In this document: positions 17,153-25,350 of the stretch, piece by piece
How positions within the stretch are numbered: position 1 is the first letter of the stretch
Layout of the letters: every line of letters begins with the position of its first letter
Origin: Streptomyces liliifuscus
GTDB lineage: Bacteria > Actinomycetota > Actinomycetes > Streptomycetales > Streptomycetaceae
Direction of reading: 5' to 3'
Length of the DNA stretch: 64,000 bases
Assembly: GCF_016598615.1 (NCBI RefSeq)
Contig: NZ_CP066831.1
Coordinates: 7,316,001 to 7,380,000, forward strand
Translations under genes and position numbers: made by a program
Notes under the pieces: model-generated
What the model was told of the DNA's origin: nothing
Seen by the model: only the letters and a program-made list of their open reading frames with translations
Database searches by the model: none

Positions 17153-18841
17153 CTAGGGACGCAGCCGTGCCGCCAGTACCGCCACATCGTCCTCCGCCGT
17201 GCCGCCCGGGACGAGACCGGCCAGGAGGACGGCCAGCTGGTCTTCGAGTGAGCGGCTGCTGGGGAGGCGCTGGCGGGTGAGGCGGCCCAGCCACTCGTCG
17301 ACGTCCTGTTCCCGGCGCTCCACCAGGCCGTCGGTGTAGAGGAGCAGGGTCCGGTCGGGAGCGCAGCAGCCGGTGACCGTCTCGTAGCCGCCGAACCCGG
17401 TGCCCAGGGGCGGGCCCACCGGGACGGGGAACAGGCTCACCCTGTCGTCGGCGTCCAGGATCGCGGGCGGCAGATGGCCGGCGCTGGTGTACAGGCACTC
17501 ACCGCTCGGCGGATCGGCCAGGACGAGCAGACAGGTGGCGGGACGGTCGGTGCCGGAGCGGGTGATCAGTTCGTCGAGGTGTTCCAGCACGGTGTGCGGC
17601 GGCAGGTCCTCGGCGGCCACGACGCGCAGCATGGCCCGGTAGTGGCTCATGGCCACGGCGGCCTCGACGCCGTGGCCCATCACATCGCCCATGGCGAGCA
17701 GCGTGCGACGCCGGGGCATCGGTATGACGTCGTACCAGTCACCGCCCACCAACGCGCTGTCCCCTGCGGGCAGATAGCGCGTGGCCACCTCGATCCCGGG
17801 GTGGGGGCACAGCCCTTCGGTGAGCAGCGCGCGTTGCAGTTCCACCGCGATGCCGTGCTCACGGGCATAGCGGCGGGCGTTGTCGAGGCCGATCGCGGCG
17901 CGCCCCACCAGGTCCTGGGCCATCACCACGTCCTGGTGCTCGAAGGGCGGCGAGTCCCCGACCCTGACGAGCACGACCACTCCCATCAGATTGCCGCGGG
18001 CGGTCAGCGGCACGACGAGGTCGGAGTGGACGCCGACCGCACGATGGGCCGGAAAATGCTCCATGTCCGGTATGGAACGGCTCAGTTCCTCGGCGCTGAG
18101 CTGGTTCTCCACCACCGGACGGCCGCCCGCCAGACAGCGCTGGACGCTCGACCCGTGCCGGTAGCGCAGCTGTTCGCCCACGATCGCGCTGATCTCCACC
18201 AGATAGTCCTGGAGATGGGGCACGGCCGCGACCCCCGCCATACGCAGCAGGATCGGACCGTGCCGCTCGGGCGGCGGACGGTGTTCGGGGAGGTGCTCCG
18301 AGCCGTGCGGGGCCGGGTACATCATCACCGCGGCCATGTCGGCGAGCTCCGAGGAGAGGAAGTCGGCCAGCTCGGCGCAGGTGTCGTCGACGCGGAGCGT
18401 GGTGCCGATGCGGGTGGCGGCGCGGTCCAGCAGCGCCAGCCGTTTCCGTACCCGCTCCAGCTCCCGGTGCTGATGCCGTACGCCGTTGATCACCATGATG
18501 ACCACGGCCACGCCCACGACGTCCCCGTCGGCCTCGAGCCGGTGGTACGCGCCGCGCCAGCTGTGGTGTTCCAGGCCCGCCCCGGAGAGCGTCACGCCGT
18601 CGTTGATGCCCTCGCGGGAGCGCCCGTCGGCGAGCACCTCACGCAGTACGCCCTTGCCTCGGCCGGTGAACGGAAGTACCTCCTCGACGGCCCGGCCCAG
18701 GTGTTCATGGGCCGGCTTCCCGCTGAGTCGGGCCAGCGCCGGGTTGACGTACAGATAGCGGAGTTCGGGATCGAGGATGCCGACACAGGCGGGGGTCGCG
18801 TCCAGCACCCCCAGCAACAGTCCGTCACCCAGGCGGTCCAT
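17153..18841 (-). CDS. PAS-GAF-PP2C (SpoIIE/RsbU-type) serine phosphatase
   Basis: A 562-residue cytoplasmic signalling phosphatase from the ATG at 18841; a 9-residue longer start at 18868 also exists. Order: PAS domain (about 1-120, LGVLDATPACVGILDPELRYLYVNPALARLSG), a short basic helix, GAF domain (about 140-325), then a PP2C/SpoIIE domain to the end. Metal-binding Asp residues are seen in GGDWYDVIPMPRRRTLLAMGDVMGHG and in LLLYTDGLVERRE. Such proteins dephosphorylate anti-anti-sigma factors in partner-switching pathways. No anti-sigma or STAS partner is adjacent, so the pathway is unknown. Confidence 0.9.
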   Translation of the reverse strand: MDRLGDGLLLGVLDATPACVGILDPELRYLYVNPALARLSGKPAHEHLGRAVEEVLPFTGRGKGVLREVLADGRSREGINDGVTLSGAGLEHHSWRGAYHRLEADGDVVGVAVVIMVINGVRHQHRELERVRKRLALLDRAATRIGTTLRVDDTCAELADFLSSELADMAAVMMYPAPHGSEHLPEHRPPPERHGPILLRMAGVAAVPHLQDYLVEISAIVGEQLRYRHGSSVQRCLAGGRPVVENQLSAEELSRSIPDMEHFPAHRAVGVHSDLVVPLTARGNLMGVVVLVRVGDSPPFEHQDVVMAQDLVGRAAIGLDNARRYAREHGIAVELQRALLTEGLCPHPGIEVATRYLPAGDSALVGGDWYDVIPMPRRRTLLAMGDVMGHGVEAAVAMSHYRAMLRVVAAEDLPPHTVLEHLDELITRSGTDRPATCLLVLADPPSGECLYTSAGHLPPAILDADDRVSLFPVPVGPPLGTGFGGYETVTGCCAPDRTLLLYTDGLVERREQDVDEWLGRLTRQRLPSSRSLEDQLAVLLAGLVPGGTAEDDVAVLAARLRP

Positions 18842-18907
18842 GCCCCCATCCTGAACCGAGGCGGACACCCGCGCACGTCGGAGATACCCCGGGGCGGCAT
18901 GACCTGT

Positions 18908-18936
18908 GCCCCGTCAGGGGCGCGGGGAACTGCGCG
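18908..18936. repeat. Partial copy of dispersed Streptomyces palindrome (right arm)
   Basis: A gcccc-gtca-ggggc hairpin (18908-18921) runs into gcgcggggaactgcgcg, the right arm of the palindrome seen complete at 23664-23743 and 31897-31944. It lies between the phosphatase 5' end and the nitrate reductase 3' end and may terminate the latter. Confidence 0.7.
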
Positions 18937-18971
18937 CTCGGTCACGACGAACCCGCACCCGACCTACAAGC

Positions 18972-21197
18972 TCAGCCCACCCCCTCCACCCTCTCCACCC
19001 GCACCGCACAGGCCTTGAACTCCGGCATCCGCGACGTCGGGTCGAGCGCCGGATTGGTCAACGTGTTGGCCCGCCCCTCGCCCGGCCAGTGGAACGGCAT
19101 GAACACGGTGTCGGGCCGAATGGAGGTGGTGATCCGCGCGGGCGCGACGGCACGTCCACGCCGGGACACCACGGCCAGTGGCTCCCCCTCCACGGCCCCG
19201 ACCCGCTCGGCCAGCCGAGGATGCAACTCCACGAACGAACCGGGCGCGGCGGCGTTCAGCTCGTCGACCCGCCGGGTCTGCGCACCGGACTGGTACTGCG
19301 AGACCACCCGCCCGGTGGTCAGCAGCACCGGATACTCCTCGTCCGGCTCCTCCGCCAACGGCCGATGGTTCACGGCGACGAACCGCGCACGCCCGTCGGG
19401 GGTGGCGAACCGATCGAGAAAGAGTCGCGGCGTACCAGGATGAGCACCCGGTTCCTGGACCCCACCCTCCCGATCCTCGGCGGAGCCACCCGCGGAGCCA
19501 CCCGCGGAGCCACTCGTTGATCCACCCGCGGAGCCATCCACTGAGCCGCTCCCGGAACCCTCCGCCGAGCTGTCCGCCGAGCCGTCCGCCGGACACGGCC
19601 AGAAAACCCCGTTCTCCTCCGCCAGACGCCGATACGTGATGCCCGAGTAGTCGGCGGGCCCGCCCGCGCTGGCCCGGCGCAGTTCCTCGAAGACCTCCTC
19701 CGGGTCGGTGGGGAAGCCCTTCTCCACGCCCAGCCGGTCGGCGAGTTCGTGCATGACGTGCAGATCGCTGTGGACGCCCTCCGGAGGAGTGATCGCCTGC
19801 CTGCGCAGCAGGACCCGCCCCTCCAGGTTGGTCGTCGTGCCGCTCTCCTCGGCCCACTGGGTGACGGGCAGGACGACGTCCGCGAGCTCGGCCGTCTCGG
19901 ACAGCACCACATCGGCGACCGCGAGGAAGTCGAGGGACTTCAGCCGCTCCTCGACATGGGCCGCCCGAGGCGCGGACACCACCGGGTTCGACGCCATCAG
20001 CAGCAGCGCGCGGATGTCCGTACCCATGGCATCGAGCAGCTCGTACGCGCTGCGGCCGGGCCCCGGCAGCGAGTCGGGGTCGACGCCCCAGACCTCGGCG
20101 ACGTGACGGCGGGCCGCGGGATCGTCGAGCTTGCGGTAGCCGGGCAACTGGTCGGCCTTCTGGCCGTGTTCACGCCCGCCCTGCCCGTTGCCCTGCCCGG
20201 TGAGACAGCCGTACCCGGAGAAGGGCCGCCCCGGACGCCCGGTCGCCAGGCAGAGGTTGATCCACGCGCCGACGGTGTCCGTGCCCTTGGAGTGCTGCTC
20301 GGGCCCGCGCGCGGTGAGCACCATCGCGGACTCCGGCTCGCAGAACATCCGTACCGTCTCCCGGAGTTGGGGGACGGAGACGCCCGTGATCCGCTCCACG
20401 TACTCCGGCCAGTGCGCCATCGCGGCGGCCCGCGCCTCCTCCCAGCCGCTGGTGCGCTCCTGGATGTACGCCTCGTCCGTACGCCCCTCCGCCACCACCA
20501 GGTGCAACAGCCCCAGGGCCAGGGCGAGATCGGTGCCGGGGCGGGGCGCGAGGTGCAGGTCCGCCTGCTCGGCGGTCCGGGTGCGGCGCGGGTCGATGAC
20601 GACCAACGTGCCGCCGTTCTGCTTGAGTTCGGTGAGATAGCGGAGCGCCGGCGGCATGGTCTCGGCGAGGTTGGAACCGACCAGGACGACGCACCCCGTC
20701 CTCGGGATGTCCTCCAGGGGGAAGGGCAGCCCCCGGTCCAGGCCGAAGGCCTTGATGCCACCGGCCGCCGCCGAGGACATGCAGAAGCGGCCGTTGTAGT
20801 CGATCTGCGAGGTGCCGAGCACGACCCGGGCGAACTTCCCGAGCGTGTACGCCTTCTCGTTGGTCAGCCCGCCCCCGCCGAACACCCCGCACGCGTCCGG
20901 GCCGTGCTCCGTGCGCGTGCGGGCCAGCTCCTCGGCGATCCGGTCGAGCGCCTCGTCCCAGCCGGCCGGCTCCAGCACTCCCGCCCTGCGGATCAGGGGC
21001 GAGGTCAGCCGCACGCCGGGGGAGAGCAGTGCGGGCGCCGTACGGCCCTTGCCGCACAGGGCGCCCCGGTTCACCGGGAAGTCCGGGCGCTCCGTCACCT
21101 CGACCGGACTGCCGCCGCCGTCCGGCGTGGGCGTCAGATTCATGCCGCACTGCAACGCGCAGTACGGGCAGTGGGTGGGCGTGGCGGTGGTCTGCAT
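18972..21197 (-). CDS. nasA: Assimilatory nitrate reductase catalytic subunit (molybdopterin oxidoreductase)
   Basis: A 741-residue Mo-bisMGD oxidoreductase. The N-terminal 4Fe-4S site is HCPYCALQCGMN with a fourth Cys in GALCGKGR (Cys10, 13, 17 and 48). Middle segments include GKFARVVLGTSQIDYNGRFC, SAAAGGIKAFGLDRG and QGGREHGQKADQLPGY, typical of NasA/NarB enzymes. The C-terminal molybdopterin-binding domain starts near PVLLTTGRVVSQYQSGAQTRR. It reduces nitrate to nitrite in the cytoplasm; nirB in the same window handles nitrite. There is no signal peptide or C-terminal BFD 2Fe-2S domain. A Ser/Gly repeat (about residues 535-572) separates the core from the C-terminal domain. The chromosomal position agrees with S. 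coelicolor nasA as recalled. Confidence 0.88.
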   Translation of the reverse strand: MQTTATPTHCPYCALQCGMNLTPTPDGGGSPVEVTERPDFPVNRGALCGKGRTAPALLSPGVRLTSPLIRRAGVLEPAGWDEALDRIAEELARTRTEHGPDACGVFGGGGLTNEKAYTLGKFARVVLGTSQIDYNGRFCMSSAAAGGIKAFGLDRGLPFPLEDIPRTGCVVLVGSNLAETMPPALRYLTELKQNGGTLVVIDPRRTRTAEQADLHLAPRPGTDLALALGLLHLVVAEGRTDEAYIQERTSGWEEARAAAMAHWPEYVERITGVSVPQLRETVRMFCEPESAMVLTARGPEQHSKGTDTVGAWINLCLATGRPGRPFSGYGCLTGQGNGQGGREHGQKADQLPGYRKLDDPAARRHVAEVWGVDPDSLPGPGRSAYELLDAMGTDIRALLLMASNPVVSAPRAAHVEERLKSLDFLAVADVVLSETAELADVVLPVTQWAEESGTTTNLEGRVLLRRQAITPPEGVHSDLHVMHELADRLGVEKGFPTDPEEVFEELRRASAGGPADYSGITYRRLAEENGVFWPCPADGSADSSAEGSGSGSVDGSAGGSTSGSAGGSAGGSAEDREGGVQEPGAHPGTPRLFLDRFATPDGRARFVAVNHRPLAEEPDEEYPVLLTTGRVVSQYQSGAQTRRVDELNAAAPGSFVELHPRLAERVGAVEGEPLAVVSRRGRAVAPARITTSIRPDTVFMPFHWPGEGRANTLTNPALDPTSRMPEFKACAVRVERVEGVG
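19480..19590 (-). repeat. Degenerate 12-bp repeat inside nasA (Ser/Gly linker)
   Basis: Imperfect units of about 12 bases (cgcggagccacc on the plus strand) encode a Gly/Ser-rich stretch with motifs such as GSAGGSAGGSAEDRE in the nitrate reductase. It is in frame and lies just before the molybdopterin-dinucleotide-binding domain. Confidence 0.8.
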
Positions 21198-21279
21198 ACC
21201 GGTCAGCGTGCGTCGGCCGTGTTTCGCGGCGCGACGCTCCCCGTTACACGGCAGGCACGGGGACCTCCCCGCCGGGATC

Positions 21280-21303
21280 GGCGGGACGTGAGGACGTCCC
21301 GCC
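21280..21303 (-). terminator. Intrinsic-type hairpin after the small secreted protein gene
   Basis: Perfect 10-bp arms (ggcgggacgt / acgtcccgcc) flank a 4-base loop, 36 bases beyond the stop of the gene at 21340. There is no T-run, as is common in Streptomyces. It separates that gene from nasA. Confidence 0.65.
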
Positions 21304-21339
21304 GGCCCGCTCAGGAGCAGCGCTCACTCAGCCGCTGGT

Positions 21340-21636
21340 TCAGCACACGTACGCGTAGTACGGGACGTCGCCCGGGTCCAGACCGATGCGTCCGACCCCG
21401 CCGGGGCCGATCTGGATACAGCCCGGGTCGAAGCCGTCGACTTCGACAGTGGCCTTGATCGTGTAGTTGCACACGTTGTGGATGTCGGCCCAACCGTCGC
21501 CGTAGGCACCGAGCTTGGCGCATCCCGGCTCCTTCGCGGCGTCATCGTCCGCCACGGCGGTTGTCATGGCGGCCGGAACCGAGAACAGCGCGGCCGCCAT
21601 GGCGGCGACGAAGGCGGTACGCAGACCAGTCATCAT
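21340..21636 (-). CDS. Small secreted four-cysteine protein, tendamistat-like alpha-amylase inhibitor fold
   Basis: A 98-residue preprotein with a signal peptide to about residue 29 (ATTAVADDD). The mature part of about 69 residues has four Cys with gaps of 17, 17 and 25. The conserved landmarks are a Trp in GDGWADIHNVCNYTIKATVEV, then DPGCIQIGPGGVGRIG and a terminal AYVC. Tendamistat-family inhibitors have the same plan (C-x15-C-x17-C-x27-C, one Trp in the first loop, PG before the third strand, C-terminal Cys). The WRY inhibitory triad of tendamistat is not kept (WAD here), so amylase inhibition is doubtful. Two adjacent ATGs (21636, 21633) share one AAAGGAC ribosome site. Upstream 154 bp would hold its promoter, and a hairpin follows. 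Confidence 0.7.
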   Translation of the reverse strand: MMTGLRTAFVAAMAAALFSVPAAMTTAVADDDAAKEPGCAKLGAYGDGWADIHNVCNYTIKATVEVDGFDPGCIQIGPGGVGRIGLDPGDVPYYAYVC

Positions 21637-21790
21637 GTGTCCTTTCTCGTGGGCCCGGTTCGGATCCGAGCCCCTGAAAAAGACACTATCCGTAATCAGT
21701 TGACTACAGAGTGCTGCGGAATCGGTTTCACGCGGCAGGGTGAGCGGTCCGCGTCAAACCAGGCGGCCCACGTGATCTGCGTCTCGTCGA

Positions 21791-22510
21791 CTATCGGCCA
21801 CCCGCCGCCAACGCCCGTTCCACGCCCGGCTCTTGGGGCCCGAGGAAGTGGGGATCCGGCTCGAAGACCGCGTCCAGGAGTGCCTTCCCCGCCGCGAGGA
21901 CCTCCCGGGCGCCCCCGTAGTACCAGGTCGCGTCGTGCACGGCGTCCACCCCGACCCCGTACGACGTGACGCCCGCCTCCTCGCAGAGCGCGACCGCCCG
22001 CCGGATGTGGAAGCCCTGGCTGATCAGCACGGCCTTGTCGACGCCGAAGATCTTCTTGGCGCGAACGCAGGAGTCCCAGGTGTCGAAGCCCGCGTAGTCG
22101 CTGACGATCCGCGCGTCGGGCACGCCACGATCCGTGAGATACGTGCGCATGGCGTCCGGCTCGTCGTAGTCCTCGCGGCTGTTGTCGCCGGTGACCAGAA
22201 CCACCTCCACGCGTCCGTCCCGGTACAGCTCGGCCGCCGCGTCCAGCCGGTGCGCGAGATACGGCGACGGCTCACCGCGCCACAGCCCCGCCCCGAAGAC
22301 GACCGCCACCTCGGTGCGCGGCACGTCCGCCGTGGTCCGCAGCCGGTCGCCCGTGACCACGTACATCCACGTCGACGGGAGCAGCGCGAGGACACACCCG
22401 GCCATCACGGCCTGCACGGCCCGGCGCTGCCCCGTCCGGGTGCGCGGCAGGCGTAGTCGCGGCAGGCGCGGTCTCGGCAGTCGTGGCCGCGGCAGCTTCG
22501 GACGACGCAT
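21791..22510 (-). CDS. DUF218/SanA (YdcF-like) membrane protein
   Basis: A 239-residue protein with an N-terminal basic Pro/Leu/Arg repeat (KLPRPRLPRPRLPRLRLPR), one transmembrane anchor (about residues 33-55), then a DUF218 domain. The domain begins EVAVVFGAGLWRGEPSPYLAHRLDAA, followed by VLVTGDNSREDYDEPDAM, YAGFDTWDSCVRAK and LISQGFHIRRAVALCEEAG. SanA-type proteins are linked to envelope integrity and vancomycin exclusion in E. coli; biochemical activity is unknown. The ATG at 22510 has a GGGGAGGG site upstream, and the longer in-frame start at 22621 is less likely. It is divergent from the chelatase gene. Confidence 0.83.
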   Translation of the reverse strand: MRRPKLPRPRLPRPRLPRLRLPRTRTGQRRAVQAVMAGCVLALLPSTWMYVVTGDRLRTTADVPRTEVAVVFGAGLWRGEPSPYLAHRLDAAAELYRDGRVEVVLVTGDNSREDYDEPDAMRTYLTDRGVPDARIVSDYAGFDTWDSCVRAKKIFGVDKAVLISQGFHIRRAVALCEEAGVTSYGVGVDAVHDATWYYGGAREVLAAGKALLDAVFEPDPHFLGPQEPGVERALAAGGR

Positions 22511-22720
22511 CGGGCGGTCCCTCCCCAGGTGGCCTCGACCCTGAGGACGCCGATTACGGTGATCCGGTTCGCCCGGCACACGGTGACCAGCTTCACGCGG
22601 GGAGCCGCAACCGCAGGTCACCGCGCCTCACAGACCCCGTACACCCCACCGTGAACCCCCGGAAAACACCCGTCATTCCCACGCAACGGGGAGGCAACCT
22701 CCGACCCGCACCATCGGTGC

Positions 22721-23620
22721 ATGACGGCGTCGAACCCTCCTCGCGACGAGTCCAAGCCCCGCCCCGGCGGCCAGCCGCCGCGTGGCGCCCACCTCGACAG
22801 TACGGCGCAACTCATGAACCGGATCAGCAGTCAGCTCGGCAGCCAGCTCAGCCTCGTGTCCCTCGACGGCACCCGGCGCCCCGCCCCGCCCGCGCTCGTC
22901 CTCGTGGGCCACGGCAGCCGCGACCCGCGCGCCCTGAGCACCGTCCGGACCCTCCTGGACCGGATCCGCGACCTGCGCCCCGGCCTGCCCGTGCACCTGG
23001 GACACATCGAGCTGAACGAGCCCCTGCTGCCCGACACGCTCGCGGGCCTCGGCACCGGCGACGCCGTCCTCGTACCGCTGCTGCTCAGCCGCGGCTACCA
23101 CGTCAAGCAGGACATCCCCGAGGCCGCGGCCGCCGCGCGGGCGCACACCCGGGTCGCCGCGCCGCTCGGCCCGCACCCGCTGCTCGTGGAGACGCTGTAC
23201 GAACGCCTGACGGAGGCCGGCTGGCGGGCACCGAGGGACGAGACGGAGCGCCGGGGGAGCGGGGTCGTGCTCGCCGCCGCCGGTTCCCGCGACCCCGACG
23301 CGGCCGTCGACACCCGCCGCACCGCGGGCCTCCTGGCCGAGCGGCTCGGCGTCCCCGTCGTCCCCGCGTACGCCTCCGCCGCGGCTCCCACCGTCCCCGC
23401 GGCCGTACGCGCCCTCGCCGCCCGGGGCCGTCACCGCGTCGCCGTCGCCTCCTACTTCACGGCCCCCGGCCGCTTCTCCACCGAGTGCGCGGCGGCCGCC
23501 CCCTGGATCGCGTCGGCCCCCCTGGGCGCCCACCCGTCGATGGCCCGCCTGATCCTCCACCGCTACGACCAGACCCTGGCGACCCCGGCCACCCCGGAAC
23601 GGGCACTGGCCTCGGCGTAG
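22721..23620 (+). CDS. Sirohydrochlorin chelatase family protein (CbiX/SirB-like)
   Basis: A 299-residue class II chelatase-type protein with two tandem CbiX-like halves. The first holds LVLVGHGSRDPRALSTVRTLLDRI with the metal-binding His, then VHLGHIELNEPLLPD and the second conserved His in SRGYHVKQDIPEA. The second half starts VVLAAAGSRDPDAA and replaces the first His by Ala/Gly, as in proteins where one half has lost the active site. It would insert Fe2+ into sirohydrochlorin to make siroheme, the cofactor of NirB, or Co2+ for cobalamin. The nitrate/nitrite context favours siroheme. The N-terminal 40 residues are a Pro/Arg-rich extension. Confidence 0.85.
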   Translation: MTASNPPRDESKPRPGGQPPRGAHLDSTAQLMNRISSQLGSQLSLVSLDGTRRPAPPALVLVGHGSRDPRALSTVRTLLDRIRDLRPGLPVHLGHIELNEPLLPDTLAGLGTGDAVLVPLLLSRGYHVKQDIPEAAAAARAHTRVAAPLGPHPLLVETLYERLTEAGWRAPRDETERRGSGVVLAAAGSRDPDAAVDTRRTAGLLAERLGVPVVPAYASAAAPTVPAAVRALAARGRHRVAVASYFTAPGRFSTECAAAAPWIASAPLGAHPSMARLILHRYDQTLATPATPERALASA

Positions 23621-23663
23621 GCGCTCCGCTTGGCGCGGTGTGTCGACTGCGAGTCAGTTGTGG

Positions 23664-23743
23664 CTGGTCGCGCAGTTCCCCGCGCCCCTTCGGGGCGCAG
23701 TCGGCGCCGATGCTTTTAGGGGCGCGGGGAACTGCGCGACCAG
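23664..23743. repeat. Complete dispersed palindrome, 26-bp perfect arms
   Basis: Arms at 23664-23689 and 23718-23743 are exact reverse complements. The core reads gcgcagttccccgcgcccct, around a 28-base loop that contains its own cgcccc-ttc-ggggcg hairpin. It lies just past the chelatase stop and before dgt, so it can act as terminator and as a repeat family member. Confidence 0.9.
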
Positions 23744-23843
23744 CCCAACTCAACCCGCAGCCGCAAACGGACAACCCCCGGCAGACGCGCAGGCGCAAAC
23801 ACCCCCGCCCCAATTGTCAGCCGCTCCGCTTACTGTTCAGGAC

Positions 23844-25229
23844 ATGGAAGGCACCAGCACCGACACCACCCAAAACCCGCACGAGCACCACATCGCACCC
23901 CCCGGCTACGACCCCACGTCAGTGGAGCGTTGGGCCACAGAGCCCGACAAACGCCCCGGCCGCACCGCCTTCCAGCGCGACCGCGCCCGCGTCCTGCACT
24001 CCTCGGCCCTGCGCCGCCTCGCAGGCAAGACGCAGGTCGTCACGCCCGGCACCAGGAGCCAGGTCTGGGACGCGAGCCCCCGCACCCGCCTGACCCACTC
24101 CCTGGAGTGCGCCCAGGTCGGCCGCGAGCTGGGCGCCGCCCTCGGCTGCGACCCCGACCTCGTCGAGGCGTCCTGTCTCTCCCACGACCTGGGCCACCCG
24201 CCCTTCGGGCACAACGGAGAGCAGGCACTGAACGAGTTCGCGGAGGACTGCGGCGGCTTCGAGGGCAACGCGCAGTCGCTCAGACTGCTCACCCGCATCG
24301 AGCCGAAGCGCTTCGTGAGAAGCGAGACCATGCCATCGGCCTCCCCCGCGCTCGAACGCGGCTCGCGCGGGGGCACCCCCATCACGGCGGGCGGCGGCGA
24401 CCTCGTCAGCGTCGGCCTCAACCTCACCCGCGCCACTCTGGACGCCGCCACCAAGTACCCCTGGCCGCGAGGCGCCCACCCGACCGACCCGAAGTCCCCG
24501 AAGTTCGGTGTCTACGACGACGACCGCCCCGTCTTCGACTGGATCCGCGAGGGCGCCCCCGGCACCCGCACCACCTTCGAGGCGCAGGTCATGGACTGGG
24601 CGGACGACGTGGCGTACTCCGTGCACGACGTCGAGGACGGCCTGCACGCGGGCCACATCGACCCCAACTGCCTGCACGCGGAGCCCGAGCGGCAGGAGAT
24701 CTTCGCGGTCGCCGTCGGGCGGTACGTCCCGGTGGACACCGACCCCGCCGAGCTCGCCGAAGCCCTCGACCGCCTCCTGGACCAGGAGTGGTGGCCGCAC
24801 GGCTACGACGGCTCGGCGGTCGCGCAGGCCCGGCTGAAGGACGCCACCAGCCAGCTCATCGGCCGGTTCTGCCTCGCCGCGGAGGGCGCCACGCGCACGG
24901 CGTACGGGACAGGTCGGCTCACGCGGTACACGGCCGAACTGGTCGTCCCGCGAGCGGCCCGGCTGGAGTGCGCGGTCCTCAAGGCCGTCGCCGACCGGTA
25001 CGTCATGCAGCGCGCCGAGCAGGAGCGGCTCCGCGCCGACCAGCGGATCGTCGTCGCCGAACTCGCTCACGCACTCACCGCCCGCGCGCCGGACGGCCTG
25101 GACCCGCAGTTTCGAGCCCTGTTCGACCAGGCGTCGGACGACCGTGCCCGCAAGCGGGTGATCGTCGACCAGATCGCGTCCCTGACGGACGCCTCCGCGC
25201 GATCACTGCATGCGAGGCTCACGGGGTAG
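23844..25229 (+). CDS. dgt: Deoxyguanosinetriphosphate triphosphohydrolase-like protein
   Basis: A 461-residue HD-domain dNTP triphosphohydrolase. The N-terminal signature is GRTAFQRDRARVLHSSALRRLAGKTQV. The metal-binding HD motif is RLTHSLECAQVGRELG (His) with SCLSHDLGHPPFGHNGE (HD pair and the catalytic His), and a later Asp lies in QVMDWADDVAYSVHDVEDG. It hydrolyses dNTPs to nucleosides plus tripolyphosphate and lies beside dnaG in Streptomyces. The ATG at 23844 (MEGTSTDTTQ) is chosen because upstream in-frame sequence is palindrome-derived and non-conserved. No defects seen. Confidence 0.93.
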   Translation: MEGTSTDTTQNPHEHHIAPPGYDPTSVERWATEPDKRPGRTAFQRDRARVLHSSALRRLAGKTQVVTPGTRSQVWDASPRTRLTHSLECAQVGRELGAALGCDPDLVEASCLSHDLGHPPFGHNGEQALNEFAEDCGGFEGNAQSLRLLTRIEPKRFVRSETMPSASPALERGSRGGTPITAGGGDLVSVGLNLTRATLDAATKYPWPRGAHPTDPKSPKFGVYDDDRPVFDWIREGAPGTRTTFEAQVMDWADDVAYSVHDVEDGLHAGHIDPNCLHAEPERQEIFAVAVGRYVPVDTDPAELAEALDRLLDQEWWPHGYDGSAVAQARLKDATSQLIGRFCLAAEGATRTAYGTGRLTRYTAELVVPRAARLECAVLKAVADRYVMQRAEQERLRADQRIVVAELAHALTARAPDGLDPQFRALFDQASDDRARKRVIVDQIASLTDASARSLHARLTG

Positions 25230-25350
25230 CTGTGGCGTCCGGACGGGGAGGGCGTGACCCTGCGTGGCCTGATCGGGCCACTCCCTCTTCCCCCATCACG
25301 CTCCGTGCGGGACGCTCGCATATGGCGACATCCTTACGAGGAGGCATCAA

